Shown here piece by piece: positions 16,117 through 25,697 of a DNA stretch of 64,000 nucleotides. Made by a program: the position numbers and the translations under genes. The notes beneath the pieces were generated by a model that saw only the letters and a list, made by a program, of their open reading frames with translations, did no database searches and was not told where the DNA came from. Origin of the DNA: Sphingomonas colocasiae (lineage in GTDB: Bacteria; Pseudomonadota; Alphaproteobacteria; Sphingomonadales; Sphingomonadaceae); contig NZ_JAINVV010000012.1 of assembly GCF_019880585.1 (NCBI RefSeq), positions 275,819-339,818 of the forward strand. The letters run 5' to 3'. Every line of letters begins with the position of its first letter. Positions within the stretch are counted from its first letter, which is position 1.

Positions 16117-18240
16117 TCAGTCCCTCCAGCTCACAAGTCCGTCGAGCGCTTCGATTTCGTCGCCGCGGATCAGGATCGGGTTAATCTCCAGCGATTCGAG
16201 ATCGGGGCCAAGCCGCAGCGCCTCGTCGCCGATCCGCGCGATGATATCGGCCAGCCGGTCGAGATCGGCGGGCGGGATGTTGCGGAAACCCTGAAGCAGG
16301 CGGAACCCCCGCAGCTTCGCCAGCATCGCCCGCACCTCTCCCGCGCTCACGGGGAGCGGCGCGGTCGCGGCATCGGCGACGAGTTCGACCAGGATGCCGC
16401 CCAGTCCCACGGTGATCGTCGGCCCCCAATTGGCATCGCGGGTCACGCCCACCAGCAGTTCCACGCCGCCTTCACGCATGGGCGACACGATGACCCCGTC
16501 GACCCGCGCATCCGGCCGCGCGGCAGCGACCGCATCGACGATCGCGTCGAATGCTTCGCCGAGCACCTCGCGCGCGACATTGAGGCGGACGCCGCCGGCT
16601 TCGGTCTTGTGCGCGATATCGGGCGAAAGAATCTTCATCGCGAACGGCCCGGCATCGCCGATCGCCGCCGCTTCGGCGCGCGTCTTCACGACATAGGCGG
16701 GAATGACCGGGATCGATCGGGCGGCGAGATGATCGAGCACGGCGCGCTCGGTCGCGAGCGGAGGGCGTTCGGCGGGATCGATCGCGGCCTGGGCCAGCAG
16801 CAGCGATGGCGCCGCCGTATCGAGCCGCGCCGACCACCAGGCGGCCTTGCCGGCGGCACGCAGCATGACATCGATCCCGCAGACGATGTGCGGCAAGCCA
16901 TGTTCGGCGATCGCCCGACGCGTCACATCGGTCAATGTCCTCGCGGTGGTCAGCACCATGATCGCCGGCTTGCCGAGCGTCGCGACCGTGCGGCCGATCG
17001 CGGTCAGCGCGCCGGGCAAGGTCGCCTGCCCCTCCACCACCGGAACCGCCAGATTGACCGCGATGAGGCCGATATCGGGTGATGAGGCGGCGATCGGCAA
17101 GACCCGCTCGAACAGCATCTCGTCACGCACCGCCGCACCGGTGACGTCGAGCGGATTGAGTGTCGATCCGAAGCCCGGCATGACCGCCGCAAGCGCCGCC
17201 GCGACGTCCGCCGAATGCGGCGGCACGCACACGCCCGCATCCTCGGCGCCATCGGCGACCAGGGTGCAGGCACCGCCGGAGATCGAGATGAATTCGAGCC
17301 CGGAGGCAGGCAAAGGGCCCGTCGCCGCCAGCAGGCCGGCGGTGACGATCAGATCCTCGGTCGAAAAGACCCGGATGATGCCAAGCCGCTCGCACACCGC
17401 GTCGAACACCGTATCGTTTCCGGCAAGCGAGCCGGTGTGCGCCTTCGCCACCTCGGTCGCCAGTGCGCTACGACCGATTTTCAGGATCACGATCGGCTTG
17501 CGGCAGGCGCGCGCGCGCGCCGCGGCCCGTTCGAAGCGCGCAGGGTCCCGAATGGATTCGGCGAAGATCGCGATGGCACGCGTCTCGTCATGGTCGACCA
17601 GATAATCGACGACATCCGCAAGCGTCAGCTGGCCTTCATTGCCCGTCGCGGCGACGAAGCTTGTGCCGATATTCTGGCTGTGCGCGAATTCGTTGAGTTC
17701 GCTCGCCGTCGCGCCGCTCTGCGACACGATGGCGATGCTGGGCGGCAACAGCGGCAGCAGCGCGGGGATCGCGGACACCGGCGCCCGCGCGGTGACATTG
17801 TTGAATCCCAGCGAATTGGGTCCCCAGACATTCATGCCAAGCGCGCGCGCCTTCTCGAGCAAAGCCTGCTGCGAAGCGACGCCCTCGCTTCCCGCCTCGG
17901 CATAGCCCGCGGTCAGGATGACGGCATTGCGAACACCCGCCGCCGCGGCATCGTCGAGCGCATCGAGCACCGCCGCCTGGGGAACGGTGACAAAGGCCAG
18001 ATCGATCGGCGCGCCGACCGCACGGCATGACGCGAAGCCCTTCATTCCCAGCACGTCGATACCCGCGCGATTGATCGCGAAGACCTTGCCCTGATAGCCG
18101 AAGTCCCGGAAATTCTTGGCGATGAATCCGGTCCATGGCGATTTTTCGGTGGCGCCGATCACAGCAATGCTCGTCGGCGCGAACAATGTCGCCAGGGGAT
18201 GGCCGGCCGCCGCCGCATTCGTCATCGCATCCATCCTCAC
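16117..18240 (-). CDS. ADP-forming acyl-CoA synthetase (acetate-CoA ligase family)
   Basis: A 707-residue single-chain enzyme. The N-terminal CoA-binding Rossmann domain starts SIAVIGATEKSPWTG; a succinyl-CoA-ligase-like middle follows with the family AHTGSLAGND segment near residue 270; and an ATP-grasp domain covers the last 220 residues (GPFAMKILSPDIAHKTEAGG, LEINPILI). It makes acyl-CoA from acid, CoA and ATP with ADP and phosphate as products. GTG 18240 overlaps the previous stop (GTGA). Homologues in sphingomonad catabolic clusters activate aromatic or terpenoid acids, so it probably activates the acid made by the operon's alcohol and aldehyde dehydrogenases. Confidence 0.92.
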   Translation of the reverse strand: MRMDAMTNAAAAGHPLATLFAPTSIAVIGATEKSPWTGFIAKNFRDFGYQGKVFAINRAGIDVLGMKGFASCRAVGAPIDLAFVTVPQAAVLDALDDAAAAGVRNAVILTAGYAEAGSEGVASQQALLEKARALGMNVWGPNSLGFNNVTARAPVSAIPALLPLLPPSIAIVSQSGATASELNEFAHSQNIGTSFVAATGNEGQLTLADVVDYLVDHDETRAIAIFAESIRDPARFERAAARARACRKPIVILKIGRSALATEVAKAHTGSLAGNDTVFDAVCERLGIIRVFSTEDLIVTAGLLAATGPLPASGLEFISISGGACTLVADGAEDAGVCVPPHSADVAAALAAVMPGFGSTLNPLDVTGAAVRDEMLFERVLPIAASSPDIGLIAVNLAVPVVEGQATLPGALTAIGRTVATLGKPAIMVLTTARTLTDVTRRAIAEHGLPHIVCGIDVMLRAAGKAAWWSARLDTAAPSLLLAQAAIDPAERPPLATERAVLDHLAARSIPVIPAYVVKTRAEAAAIGDAGPFAMKILSPDIAHKTEAGGVRLNVAREVLGEAFDAIVDAVAAARPDARVDGVIVSPMREGGVELLVGVTRDANWGPTITVGLGGILVELVADAATAPLPVSAGEVRAMLAKLRGFRLLQGFRNIPPADLDRLADIIARIGDEALRLGPDLESLEINPILIRGDEIEALDGLVSWRD

Positions 18241-19364
18241 GCCCCGCCCTCAACCGCAGCCATCAGCGTCTCGATGGCATCGGCGAAATCCTGCTTGAAC
18301 TCCTGAACGACCGCCGTGGCGGAGCGGATGCTGTCGACCAGACCGACACCCTGGCCGACCCAATAGCTCGAAAGCGCCTTGGCCTGCGGATTGCCGGCAT
18401 CGGCCGCGCGCTCGATGCGGGCGAAGGTCGGCACGCTGATCAACGCCATCATCGGCATCGGCAAGGCACCGGGGCTTTGCGGCCCATCCCATGCGTCGTG
18501 CCATGCCGAGCGAAGCTGGCGGCTCGGTTTGCCCGTCCGCGTGCTCGAACGGATCGTATCGCGCGACGTAGCGGCGACCATCTTGTCCTTGAAGGTTTCG
18601 CTCGTCTCCGCCTCGGTCGTCGCCAGCCAGATCGATCCGGTCCACGCGCCGGCGGCCCCCATCGCCATGCACCCGGCCATCTGCGCGCCGGTCATGATCC
18701 CGCCCGCAGCCAGCACGGGCACGTCGCGGATCGGTTTGACCGCCTTGATCACTTCGGGAACGAGCACCAGCGTCGAGACCTCGCCGCAATGGCCACCGGC
18801 CTCGCCACCCTGGGCGACGAGCAGGTCGACACCGGCATGAACCTGGCGCACCGCATGCTCCTTCGCACCGACGAGCGCGCCGACGGGCACGCCATGCCTG
18901 CGCGCGCGGTCGATCATCGAAGCAGGCGCGATACCGAGCGCGTTCACCATCAGCCGGATCGGATGCCGGAACGCGACATCCATCAGCGCCTCGCCCGCTT
19001 CGGGCAGGGTGGGCAGGAACAGCTTGTCCACCACATCTTCGCGATTGGCCTGGATCTGATGGTTCCGCAGAAGATCGACCGCGAAATCGATATGTTTCTG
19101 CGGCACCCGCGCGACGATCTCGTCGATATCGATATCGGTGCCCAGCGCCTGGTTCTCGGGGATCAATATGTCGACGCCATATGGCTTGCCGTCGACATGA
19201 TCGTCGATCCAGCGGAGCTCCTCCTCAAGCGATTCCGGCGTAAACGAACTGCCGCCAAGCACCCCGAAGCCGCCGGCCCGGCTGACCGCCGCGACGACAT
19301 CGCGGCAATGGCTGAATGCGAAAAGCGGGAAATCCGCGCCGACGAGCTTTCGGATATTGTCCAT
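18237..19364 (-). CDS. nitronate monooxygenase-like FMN oxidoreductase
   Basis: A 375-residue TIM-barrel flavoprotein. FGVLGGSSF near residue 35 and the FMN-phosphate region PVLAAGGIMTGAQMAGCMAMGAAGAWTG (about residues 215-242; quoted here only to its key residues AAGGI and GAAG) are typical of the nitronate monooxygenase/enoyl-reductase family. The His before GEV in AGGHCGEVST matches the family's catalytic position. In catabolic operons such proteins may act as reductases or oxygenases on enone-type intermediates rather than on nitroalkanes, so the substrate is open. GGAG nine bases upstream supports ATG 19364. Confidence 0.85.
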   Translation of the reverse strand: MDNIRKLVGADFPLFAFSHCRDVVAAVSRAGGFGVLGGSSFTPESLEEELRWIDDHVDGKPYGVDILIPENQALGTDIDIDEIVARVPQKHIDFAVDLLRNHQIQANREDVVDKLFLPTLPEAGEALMDVAFRHPIRLMVNALGIAPASMIDRARRHGVPVGALVGAKEHAVRQVHAGVDLLVAQGGEAGGHCGEVSTLVLVPEVIKAVKPIRDVPVLAAGGIMTGAQMAGCMAMGAAGAWTGSIWLATTEAETSETFKDKMVAATSRDTIRSSTRTGKPSRQLRSAWHDAWDGPQSPGALPMPMMALISVPTFARIERAADAGNPQAKALSSYWVGQGVGLVDSIRSATAVVQEFKQDFADAIETLMAAVEGGA

Positions 19365-19428
19365 TACGATATCTCCAATGAATATGTGCAGGGCGCGCGG
19401 TCACCGGCCCGGGGCGCGGCGATATGCC

Positions 19429-21621
19429 TCACCCCCCAAGCCCCAGGCCGCGCATCGCGATCAGCGTGCGCTGGATCTCGTTGCTGCCGCCGCCGACGAC
19501 GTACATGATCGAAAGCCGCAGGATCTCCTCGACCAGCCCGTCCGCCGGCGCATCCGGGGCATCCGCGCCGAGAAGCGCCTGCCCACCGAGCAGATCGAGC
19601 CCGGCCTCGCAGATCGCCTGAGCAAGCTCGCTGGCATGGATCTTCGCCGCCGCCGCCTCGACCAGCGGGGGAACGCCGTCATCCATCATGCGAAGCGACG
19701 CCATCGCCAGCTCGCGCCCCGCCATCAGGCTGGCGGCGAGTTCGCCGATGCGCTGAACGATCGCCCGATCGGCGCGCAAGACCGCATCATCGCGGATCGC
19801 ATCGATGATGCGGCCGAGCACGACCGCGAGACGCGATACGAACGCCCCCATCGTGATCCGCTCATTGGCCAGCGCGTTCGACAGGATCGCCCAGCCCTGC
19901 CCCTCCTCACCGAGCCGATACGCCGCCGGGATGCGGACATCGTCGAAGAAGATGCTGCAGAAGACATGGCCGTGCAGGCCCGTCATCGGGCGGACGCTGA
20001 TCCCCGGCGTGTCCATCGGCAGGATGAACAGGCTGATTCCCGCACGCCTGGCATCCGGATCGGTGCGGGCCGCGAGGATCATGTGCGACGCGCGCTGCCC
20101 GTCGGTGGTCCAGATCTTCTGCCCGTCGATGCGATACTCGTCCCCGTCGCGGCGCGCACGCGTCCTGAGGCTTGCAAGGTCCGATCCCGCCTCCGGCTCG
20201 CTATAGCCAAGGCAGCCGGTCACGCGGCCCGCACGGATCAGCGGCAACAGCTCGCGCTTCAGCCGCTCGCTGCCATGTGCGATGATTTCGGGCGCAATGA
20301 TGCGGCACGGGCAGATCATGGCATGCCCCGGAGCATCGGCCAGCTGCATTTCCTCAATAAATGCAAGCAGTTCGAAAGCCGTTGCCGCCATGCCGCCGGC
20401 GTTTTCCGGCCAACTCAGCGTCGTCCAGCCGTCGCGGCCCAGGCGCGCGGCGAAATCCAGATCCCAGTCACGTTCCTCGAAGGGCCGCGCGGCAAGCGCG
20501 GTCCGATCCGACAGCGTCCAGTTCTCGGCCAGCCAGTCGCGGAAACGGGCGCGGAACCGCATCGCGGGATCGTGCGCGGGCGCCAGCAGCGATTCCAGCG
20601 CGGATGCGCCGTCATCGACCAGGACCGCGCCCAGCGCGGCGGCCGCCCGGGTGGCGCCGCCCAGCCGTGCGGTGTCGCCATGCACGCGCCGGAACAATCC
20701 CGGCGCTTCATGCTCCTCTGCGAAGCCGATCGCGCCGAAACAATGCTGGGTCTCGAGCGCGACCCTCCGCAAGGCGGCTCCCGCAAAACCGACCGCCGAA
20801 GCGGCAAGCATCTGCCAATGCGGCGCGGCCGCATCCTGCCCACGGGCAGCCGCAAGCAACATCAGCCGCGACGCATCGAGCCTGATGCGACCATCCGCGA
20901 GCTTGTGCTGCACCGCCTGGAAAGACCCGATCGCCTGACCGAACTGGCGCCTGATCCGGGCATAATCGACGACCGCGTCGAAACCGCGCAGCGCGGCGCC
21001 CAACGCACGCGCGCACAGGGCGAGGCGCATGGTCCACAACAACGGCGCGACGCCCTCGGCCAGGTCATGGGTCCGCTCGAGCGCCACCGCCTCCAGCCGG
21101 AGATCGCACAGCCCGTCGACAAGCGCCGCCACCGGCGCGACCGTCACGCCCGGGCTGTCGCGTCGGACGAGGCCCGCCCTTCTCCCTTCGCCGTCGAAGA
21201 GCAGGATATGATCGGCTTCGCGCGCGCCGTCGACGAGGCGCAGCCTGGCCGAAACATGACCATCGGCGAATTCGGCACGTCCGGCGCCGATATCGCCGGT
21301 TTCGCCAAAGGCGATCGCGACCCGGCTTCCCTGGGGAGCGAAACCCGGCAGCGCGATATTGAGCGATATGCTTTCCGCGAGCGGAATGCCCGATCCCGCG
21401 CGCCCAAGTTCGATCAGGACGCGCAGTCCGTCCTCGAAACGCCCCATATCGGGGGATTCGCAAAGCAAGGGCAGGCCGAGATCCAGCGCACGCGACCATG
21501 CGCCGCCCTCCACCGCCGGGCCGGCAAAGCTTCGGGCCACCGAGTCCAGAAGCATCCCGATATCGAGTGCAGCTTCGCCCTCTCCGTCCAGGCCACGCTC
21601 CTCCGTCGCGACGGCGCTCAT
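19429..21621 (-). CDS. two-domain acyl-CoA dehydrogenase, FadE34-like
   Basis: At 730 residues this is about twice the usual length. The N-terminal half (about 1-340) is a degenerate dehydrogenase unit ending with YARIRRQFGQAIGSFQAVQH. The C-terminal half (about 350-730) is complete, with GYSEPEAGSDLASL, YRIDGQKIWTTDGQ and GGGSNEIQRTLIA. The fused arrangement is that of mycobacterial FadE34, which acts on steroid side chains, where two unlike halves replace a heterotetramer. It should dehydrogenate a bulky or branched acyl-CoA. The ATG overlaps the upstream stop (ATGA). The 64 bp to the next gene carry only its ribosome site. Confidence 0.92.
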   Translation of the reverse strand: MSAVATEERGLDGEGEAALDIGMLLDSVARSFAGPAVEGGAWSRALDLGLPLLCESPDMGRFEDGLRVLIELGRAGSGIPLAESISLNIALPGFAPQGSRVAIAFGETGDIGAGRAEFADGHVSARLRLVDGAREADHILLFDGEGRRAGLVRRDSPGVTVAPVAALVDGLCDLRLEAVALERTHDLAEGVAPLLWTMRLALCARALGAALRGFDAVVDYARIRRQFGQAIGSFQAVQHKLADGRIRLDASRLMLLAAARGQDAAAPHWQMLAASAVGFAGAALRRVALETQHCFGAIGFAEEHEAPGLFRRVHGDTARLGGATRAAAALGAVLVDDGASALESLLAPAHDPAMRFRARFRDWLAENWTLSDRTALAARPFEERDWDLDFAARLGRDGWTTLSWPENAGGMAATAFELLAFIEEMQLADAPGHAMICPCRIIAPEIIAHGSERLKRELLPLIRAGRVTGCLGYSEPEAGSDLASLRTRARRDGDEYRIDGQKIWTTDGQRASHMILAARTDPDARRAGISLFILPMDTPGISVRPMTGLHGHVFCSIFFDDVRIPAAYRLGEEGQGWAILSNALANERITMGAFVSRLAVVLGRIIDAIRDDAVLRADRAIVQRIGELAASLMAGRELAMASLRMMDDGVPPLVEAAAAKIHASELAQAICEAGLDLLGGQALLGADAPDAPADGLVEEILRLSIMYVVGGGSNEIQRTLIAMRGLGLGG

Positions 21622-23141
21622 GCCGCGCGCCAGTGGCGATAGCCGTCCGGCGCTTCGAAGACGTCTCCGGCCATGCCGACGGGCTCGACACCCGAGAGCA
21701 GCATCCGCAGCGTCGCGTCATCCTCGCGCGGGACACGAGCGACGAAGCGGCTGCCCTGCGGAGCGCGGCCGACGATGGTGGCGAACGCCGGTGTGCCATC
21801 GCGGCGAAACGGCACACTCAAGGCTTCGATACGACCTGGCCCGATATGATCCTCGTCAAGCCGAGGCACCGGACCGCGCAGCCGGTCGGCATCGGCCTGA
21901 ACGTCGAAATCCTGCGGAAAAAGCGGTTCGCGCGGCTGGGTGCGCGACAGGATGATCGTGTGATTGTGCGTCGCGAACCCGCCATTCGCGAAGATCAGGC
22001 CGTGGCGCGCGCCGGCGCGCAGCGTTCCGGCCATCGCGGCCGCGGCATGCATCATGCAGTTCCCGATCGGCCCACCACCGAAGGTCAACCCGCCGTAGAC
22101 GCTGGGCAGCCGTTCAAGCGGCCAATCGAGCACCCGCCGCGCCATCTTCGGAATGCAGGGGAAGCAGCTGTACAGTTCGACGCAATCGAGATCCCGCGCG
22201 GCAAGGCCGTTCATCTCCAGCGCACGGCCGATCGAGGCGATCATCGCCGGTGAATGCGCATAGCTGTCGCGTGCAAGGAAATCCTCGTCCTCATGGGCCG
22301 CGGCCCCCGCGCCGACGAAGACGATCCTCTCGTCCGGCACACCGCGTTCGCGCGCCACTTCCAGACTGGTCACGATCAGCGCCGCGCCCTGGTTGACCGC
22401 GCTGTTCGCCACCATCAGCTTGCTATAGGGATAGGCGATCATCCTGTTCCGCGGCGTCACCTCCAATATGGCGTCCGGTTCATGGACGGCGCGCGACCAG
22501 GCATAGGGATTGGCGGCGGCCGCCTGCGAATAGGCGGACCAGAGCCGCGCGGTTTCCGCCTGGGCCTCCGCGAATGTCTGCCCCCAGGCCGCCCGCGTCG
22601 CGGATTCGTACAGGGGGTAGACGTCGGTCGGCGTCATCAGTCCGTATTTGCGAAGAAAGGGGCGCACCGACGCATCGAGAAGATCGCGCATCGCATCCGG
22701 CTTCTGCGCGTCGGGTGCGGCCTTCTGCGCCGCCAGCGCCGCGCGATTGGCGGCGGTCCGCAGCGCTTCCGCCCCGGTGATCGCGGCGATGCGCGCTTCG
22801 CCCGAAGCGATGAGATTGGCGGCATGGTTGAGCAGGAAGATCGGCCCGTCGCCACTCGGCTCGCGGGTCAGCAGGCTGGCGCGGGGATGGATATCGAGAC
22901 GCGCCAGGAGATGGGGCGTGATCGCTTCATCGCCCGGCCATGGCGCGACATCGCTGCTGATCTGATTTTCGATGCCCAGGAAATCGGCATCGGCCAGCCA
23001 TGATCCACCCGCATCGCGCTCGGCGCGATCGAGCGCCGCCTGCATCAGATCCAGAACGCTCGGGCCCGGAACCTCATCCTTCGCATGATCGCTGATCTGG
23101 CCTGCGCCCACGATCACCGGGGTCCGGGAAGCTGTCGTCAT
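21618..23141 (-). CDS. thiolase-like protein, TLP1 type
   Basis: The start is set at ATG 23141 (MTTASRTPVIVG), where thiolase homology begins; 507 residues. The fold is thiolase-like, but where thiolases have the nucleophilic Cys in a CxSG-type loop, this protein reads TREPSGDGPIFLLNHAANLI, with no Cys. The second half has GGLTFGGGPIGNCMMHAAAAM and a 100-residue C-terminal extension as in TLP1 proteins (SCP2-thiolase-like protein type 1). It may act as a retro-aldolase or non-decarboxylating C-C lyase on a side-chain CoA ester, as the Cys-lacking Ltp2 does in steroid catabolism, rather than as a true thiolase. That function is inference. Confidence 0.85.
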   Translation of the reverse strand: MTTASRTPVIVGAGQISDHAKDEVPGPSVLDLMQAALDRAERDAGGSWLADADFLGIENQISSDVAPWPGDEAITPHLLARLDIHPRASLLTREPSGDGPIFLLNHAANLIASGEARIAAITGAEALRTAANRAALAAQKAAPDAQKPDAMRDLLDASVRPFLRKYGLMTPTDVYPLYESATRAAWGQTFAEAQAETARLWSAYSQAAAANPYAWSRAVHEPDAILEVTPRNRMIAYPYSKLMVANSAVNQGAALIVTSLEVARERGVPDERIVFVGAGAAAHEDEDFLARDSYAHSPAMIASIGRALEMNGLAARDLDCVELYSCFPCIPKMARRVLDWPLERLPSVYGGLTFGGGPIGNCMMHAAAAMAGTLRAGARHGLIFANGGFATHNHTIILSRTQPREPLFPQDFDVQADADRLRGPVPRLDEDHIGPGRIEALSVPFRRDGTPAFATIVGRAPQGSRFVARVPREDDATLRMLLSGVEPVGMAGDVFEAPDGYRHWRAA

Positions 23142-23208
23142 CTCTGTCTCTAAACTCGTTACGGTGCGGGCGGAACGAGGCTCGATCCGCCCGCGCATGG
23201 TTTCATCG

Positions 23209-25656
23209 TCAGAATCGGGAGGTCAGCTGCAGCATCACCTGCCGCCCGCGATTGGGGAGGCCCATCAACTGCGAGGTGATTCCGGGTGTCACGGGTGCGC
23301 CCGGCTTTTCCGCGACATAGGAGGAATAATATTCGTTGCTCAGGTTGCGGCCGATCAGCGCGACTTCCCAGCGCTGGTCAGCCGATCCCAGCCGGACCGA
23401 TGCGTCGAACAGCCAATAGGATGGCTGGATGCCAGCGGGATTGCCGTTCTCGAGCGCGAAATATTTGTCGCTGTAGCGGGTATTGCCGGTCAGTCCGAAC
23501 AGCAGGCTGCCCGAAACGGGCACGTTGACGTCGAACCCGGCATTGGCCGTCCAATCAGGCGCGCGCGCCAGCGCCACGCCGCTGAGATCCTGCGAGAAGG
23601 TGCCGTTGCCGTTGGAGACATTGCAGCCCAGCGCCGCGGTCTGCCCCGTCCAGCAGCCCGCGATATAATCAAGGAAGCGCGCATTGCTGTAGGCGATGCC
23701 GCCATTGAGCGTCAGCCAGTCATTGGGCCGTGCGTTGAAATCGAGTTCAACGCCCTTCACCCGCGCCGAAGCGGCATTGGTGATCCGGAAACTCGTCGTC
23801 GCGGCATCGAACGAATTCACCTGAAGGTTCGAATAGCGATAGGAATAGACGCTGGCGGTGACGGTGGCGCGACGATCGAAGACACGCGCCTTGATACCGC
23901 CTTCGAAGCCCTTGATGCGCTCGGCATCGAACCGGATCGAGTCGACGGTGATGGTGGCGGGAATCAGGTTGGTGCTGATCCCGAATCCGCCCGATTTATA
24001 GCCGGTCTTGTACGCGACATAGGTGGTGAGGTCGCTGGTCGGGCGCCATGTCAGCGTGATTTCCGGCGAATAATTGCTGTCGGAATAATTGTCCGCGAAC
24101 AGCTTGCCCTGCGGGGCGAGGACGACACCCGAGAGCGGCGGGTGGACATAGGTGTTGACCAGTGTCGAGTCCTTGGTTTCGTGCGTGTAACGCACGCCGC
24201 CGGCAAGTTCGAGTTCGGGGACGATCTTCCAGATCAGCTGCCCGAACAGCGAATAGGTATCGCCATCGGTATGGCCGGGCTTTTCCCAAGTGTGATATTT
24301 GCCCGTGGCCGGATCGACGGGCAGCGGCGCGATCAGCACGGTATTGATGAAATCGAGCTTCGTGTTCTGATAATAGGCGCCGACCATGAAGTTGACCGGA
24401 CCATCGAAGGTCGAGAGCAGCCGCAGCTCCTGGCTCAACGAGGTGAATTTCTCCGTCTCGGCGGAGTCATAGGCCATGTAGACGGTCGCATCATAATTGT
24501 CGGAATATTTCGTGTTGCTCTTGAAGAGGCCCGTCACCGATGCGATGTTGAAATTCTCGGTTTCGTAATTGGCCTGCAGGCTGCCGAGCAGCATCTTGAT
24601 CTTGCTATAGGGATTCTGCTTCGCGGTCGGCCAATTGTCCGCATAGCCGTTGGGCAGCGCACCGTTCGAATAATTGCGGTTGAATTTGCAATCGCCGAAG
24701 GGGTCGACCGCGACGGCCGGATTGCCCGCATAAACGACGACCGGCGTCGCGAAGGCGCCGCAATTGTAAAGCTGCTGGCCAGCGGATGGCCCGTCATTCT
24801 CGTTGATCATGCCCGCGATCTTCAGATTCGCGCTGAACGGGCTGTCGACAGGTTCGAATGCGAGCGTGACGCGACCGACAAATTCCTTGTCGCCGGGGCG
24901 CGACGTCCTGGGCGCCTGTGGCAGGTTATTGGGCCCGGCGAAGGGCGAACTGGTGAGCTGGCCCGCGGTATTCCGCAACCAGCCATCCATGTTGCGGTAG
25001 CGGACCGCGACGCGCGCGCCGAAAACATCCGACAGCGGCCCCGATACCGCGCCTTCCACGATTGCCTCGTCGGCGACGAATTCATAACCGATCCGGCCAT
25101 AACCCGACAGCTCCTTGGTCGGGTTGGCCGAACTCATGTTGATGACGCCCGCCGGGCTGTTCTTGCCGAAGAACAAGGCCTGCGGCCCCTTCATCACCTC
25201 GACCTGGGCAAGATCGAGCAGACCGAGCGTCACGATGCGCGCGCGACCGGTCTGGACGCCGTCGACATTCACCGACACCGCCTGATCGAAACCGGCATTG
25301 GAGGGCGACGTCCCGATACCGCGCAGCACGATCACGCCGCCGCCGCCGCTCGTCGACTGGCCGATCGACAGTGACGGCGCGAGCTTGGCGAGGTCGCGCG
25401 AGTCGGTGACGCTCAGCCGCGACAATTGCTCGCCGCCGATCGCGCTGACCGCGACCGGCGCCTCCAGCAGGGTTTCCTTGCGCTGGCGAGCCGTCACGAT
25501 GATGTCGGCGCTGTCGATACCGGATGATGCTTCGGCCTGACCGGCCGGTTCCTGCGCCCGGGCCGGCGCCGCGGCCATGAGCGCGGCCCCAGCAACCGAC
25601 GCGCAGAGCAGTCCGAGCCGCAATCCCCCCGAAGATCTTTTGACCATTTCAGACAT
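23209..25656 (-). CDS. TonB-dependent outer-membrane receptor
   Basis: An 815-residue receptor. ATG 25656 is chosen because GGAGG lies seven bases upstream. A signal peptide ends near PARAQ, followed by the TonB box DIIVTARQRKE, the plug domain (VVLRGIG, VNVDGVQTG, QVEVMKGPQALFFGKN) and a barrel ending in LQLTSRF. The RKETLLEAPVAV segment and GKNSPAG are common in sphingomonad receptors linked to xenobiotic and steroid catabolism. It sits between esterase and thiolase-like genes in one operon, so it likely imports the operon's substrate. Confidence 0.92.
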   Translation of the reverse strand: MSEMVKRSSGGLRLGLLCASVAGAALMAAAPARAQEPAGQAEASSGIDSADIIVTARQRKETLLEAPVAVSAIGGEQLSRLSVTDSRDLAKLAPSLSIGQSTSGGGGVIVLRGIGTSPSNAGFDQAVSVNVDGVQTGRARIVTLGLLDLAQVEVMKGPQALFFGKNSPAGVINMSSANPTKELSGYGRIGYEFVADEAIVEGAVSGPLSDVFGARVAVRYRNMDGWLRNTAGQLTSSPFAGPNNLPQAPRTSRPGDKEFVGRVTLAFEPVDSPFSANLKIAGMINENDGPSAGQQLYNCGAFATPVVVYAGNPAVAVDPFGDCKFNRNYSNGALPNGYADNWPTAKQNPYSKIKMLLGSLQANYETENFNIASVTGLFKSNTKYSDNYDATVYMAYDSAETEKFTSLSQELRLLSTFDGPVNFMVGAYYQNTKLDFINTVLIAPLPVDPATGKYHTWEKPGHTDGDTYSLFGQLIWKIVPELELAGGVRYTHETKDSTLVNTYVHPPLSGVVLAPQGKLFADNYSDSNYSPEITLTWRPTSDLTTYVAYKTGYKSGGFGISTNLIPATITVDSIRFDAERIKGFEGGIKARVFDRRATVTASVYSYRYSNLQVNSFDAATTSFRITNAASARVKGVELDFNARPNDWLTLNGGIAYSNARFLDYIAGCWTGQTAALGCNVSNGNGTFSQDLSGVALARAPDWTANAGFDVNVPVSGSLLFGLTGNTRYSDKYFALENGNPAGIQPSYWLFDASVRLGSADQRWEVALIGRNLSNEYYSSYVAEKPGAPVTPGITSQLMGLPNRGRQVMLQLTSRF

Positions 25657-25697
25657 ATCCAATCCTCCACCCTTATATGTTCAGCTTGTTCATGGAC

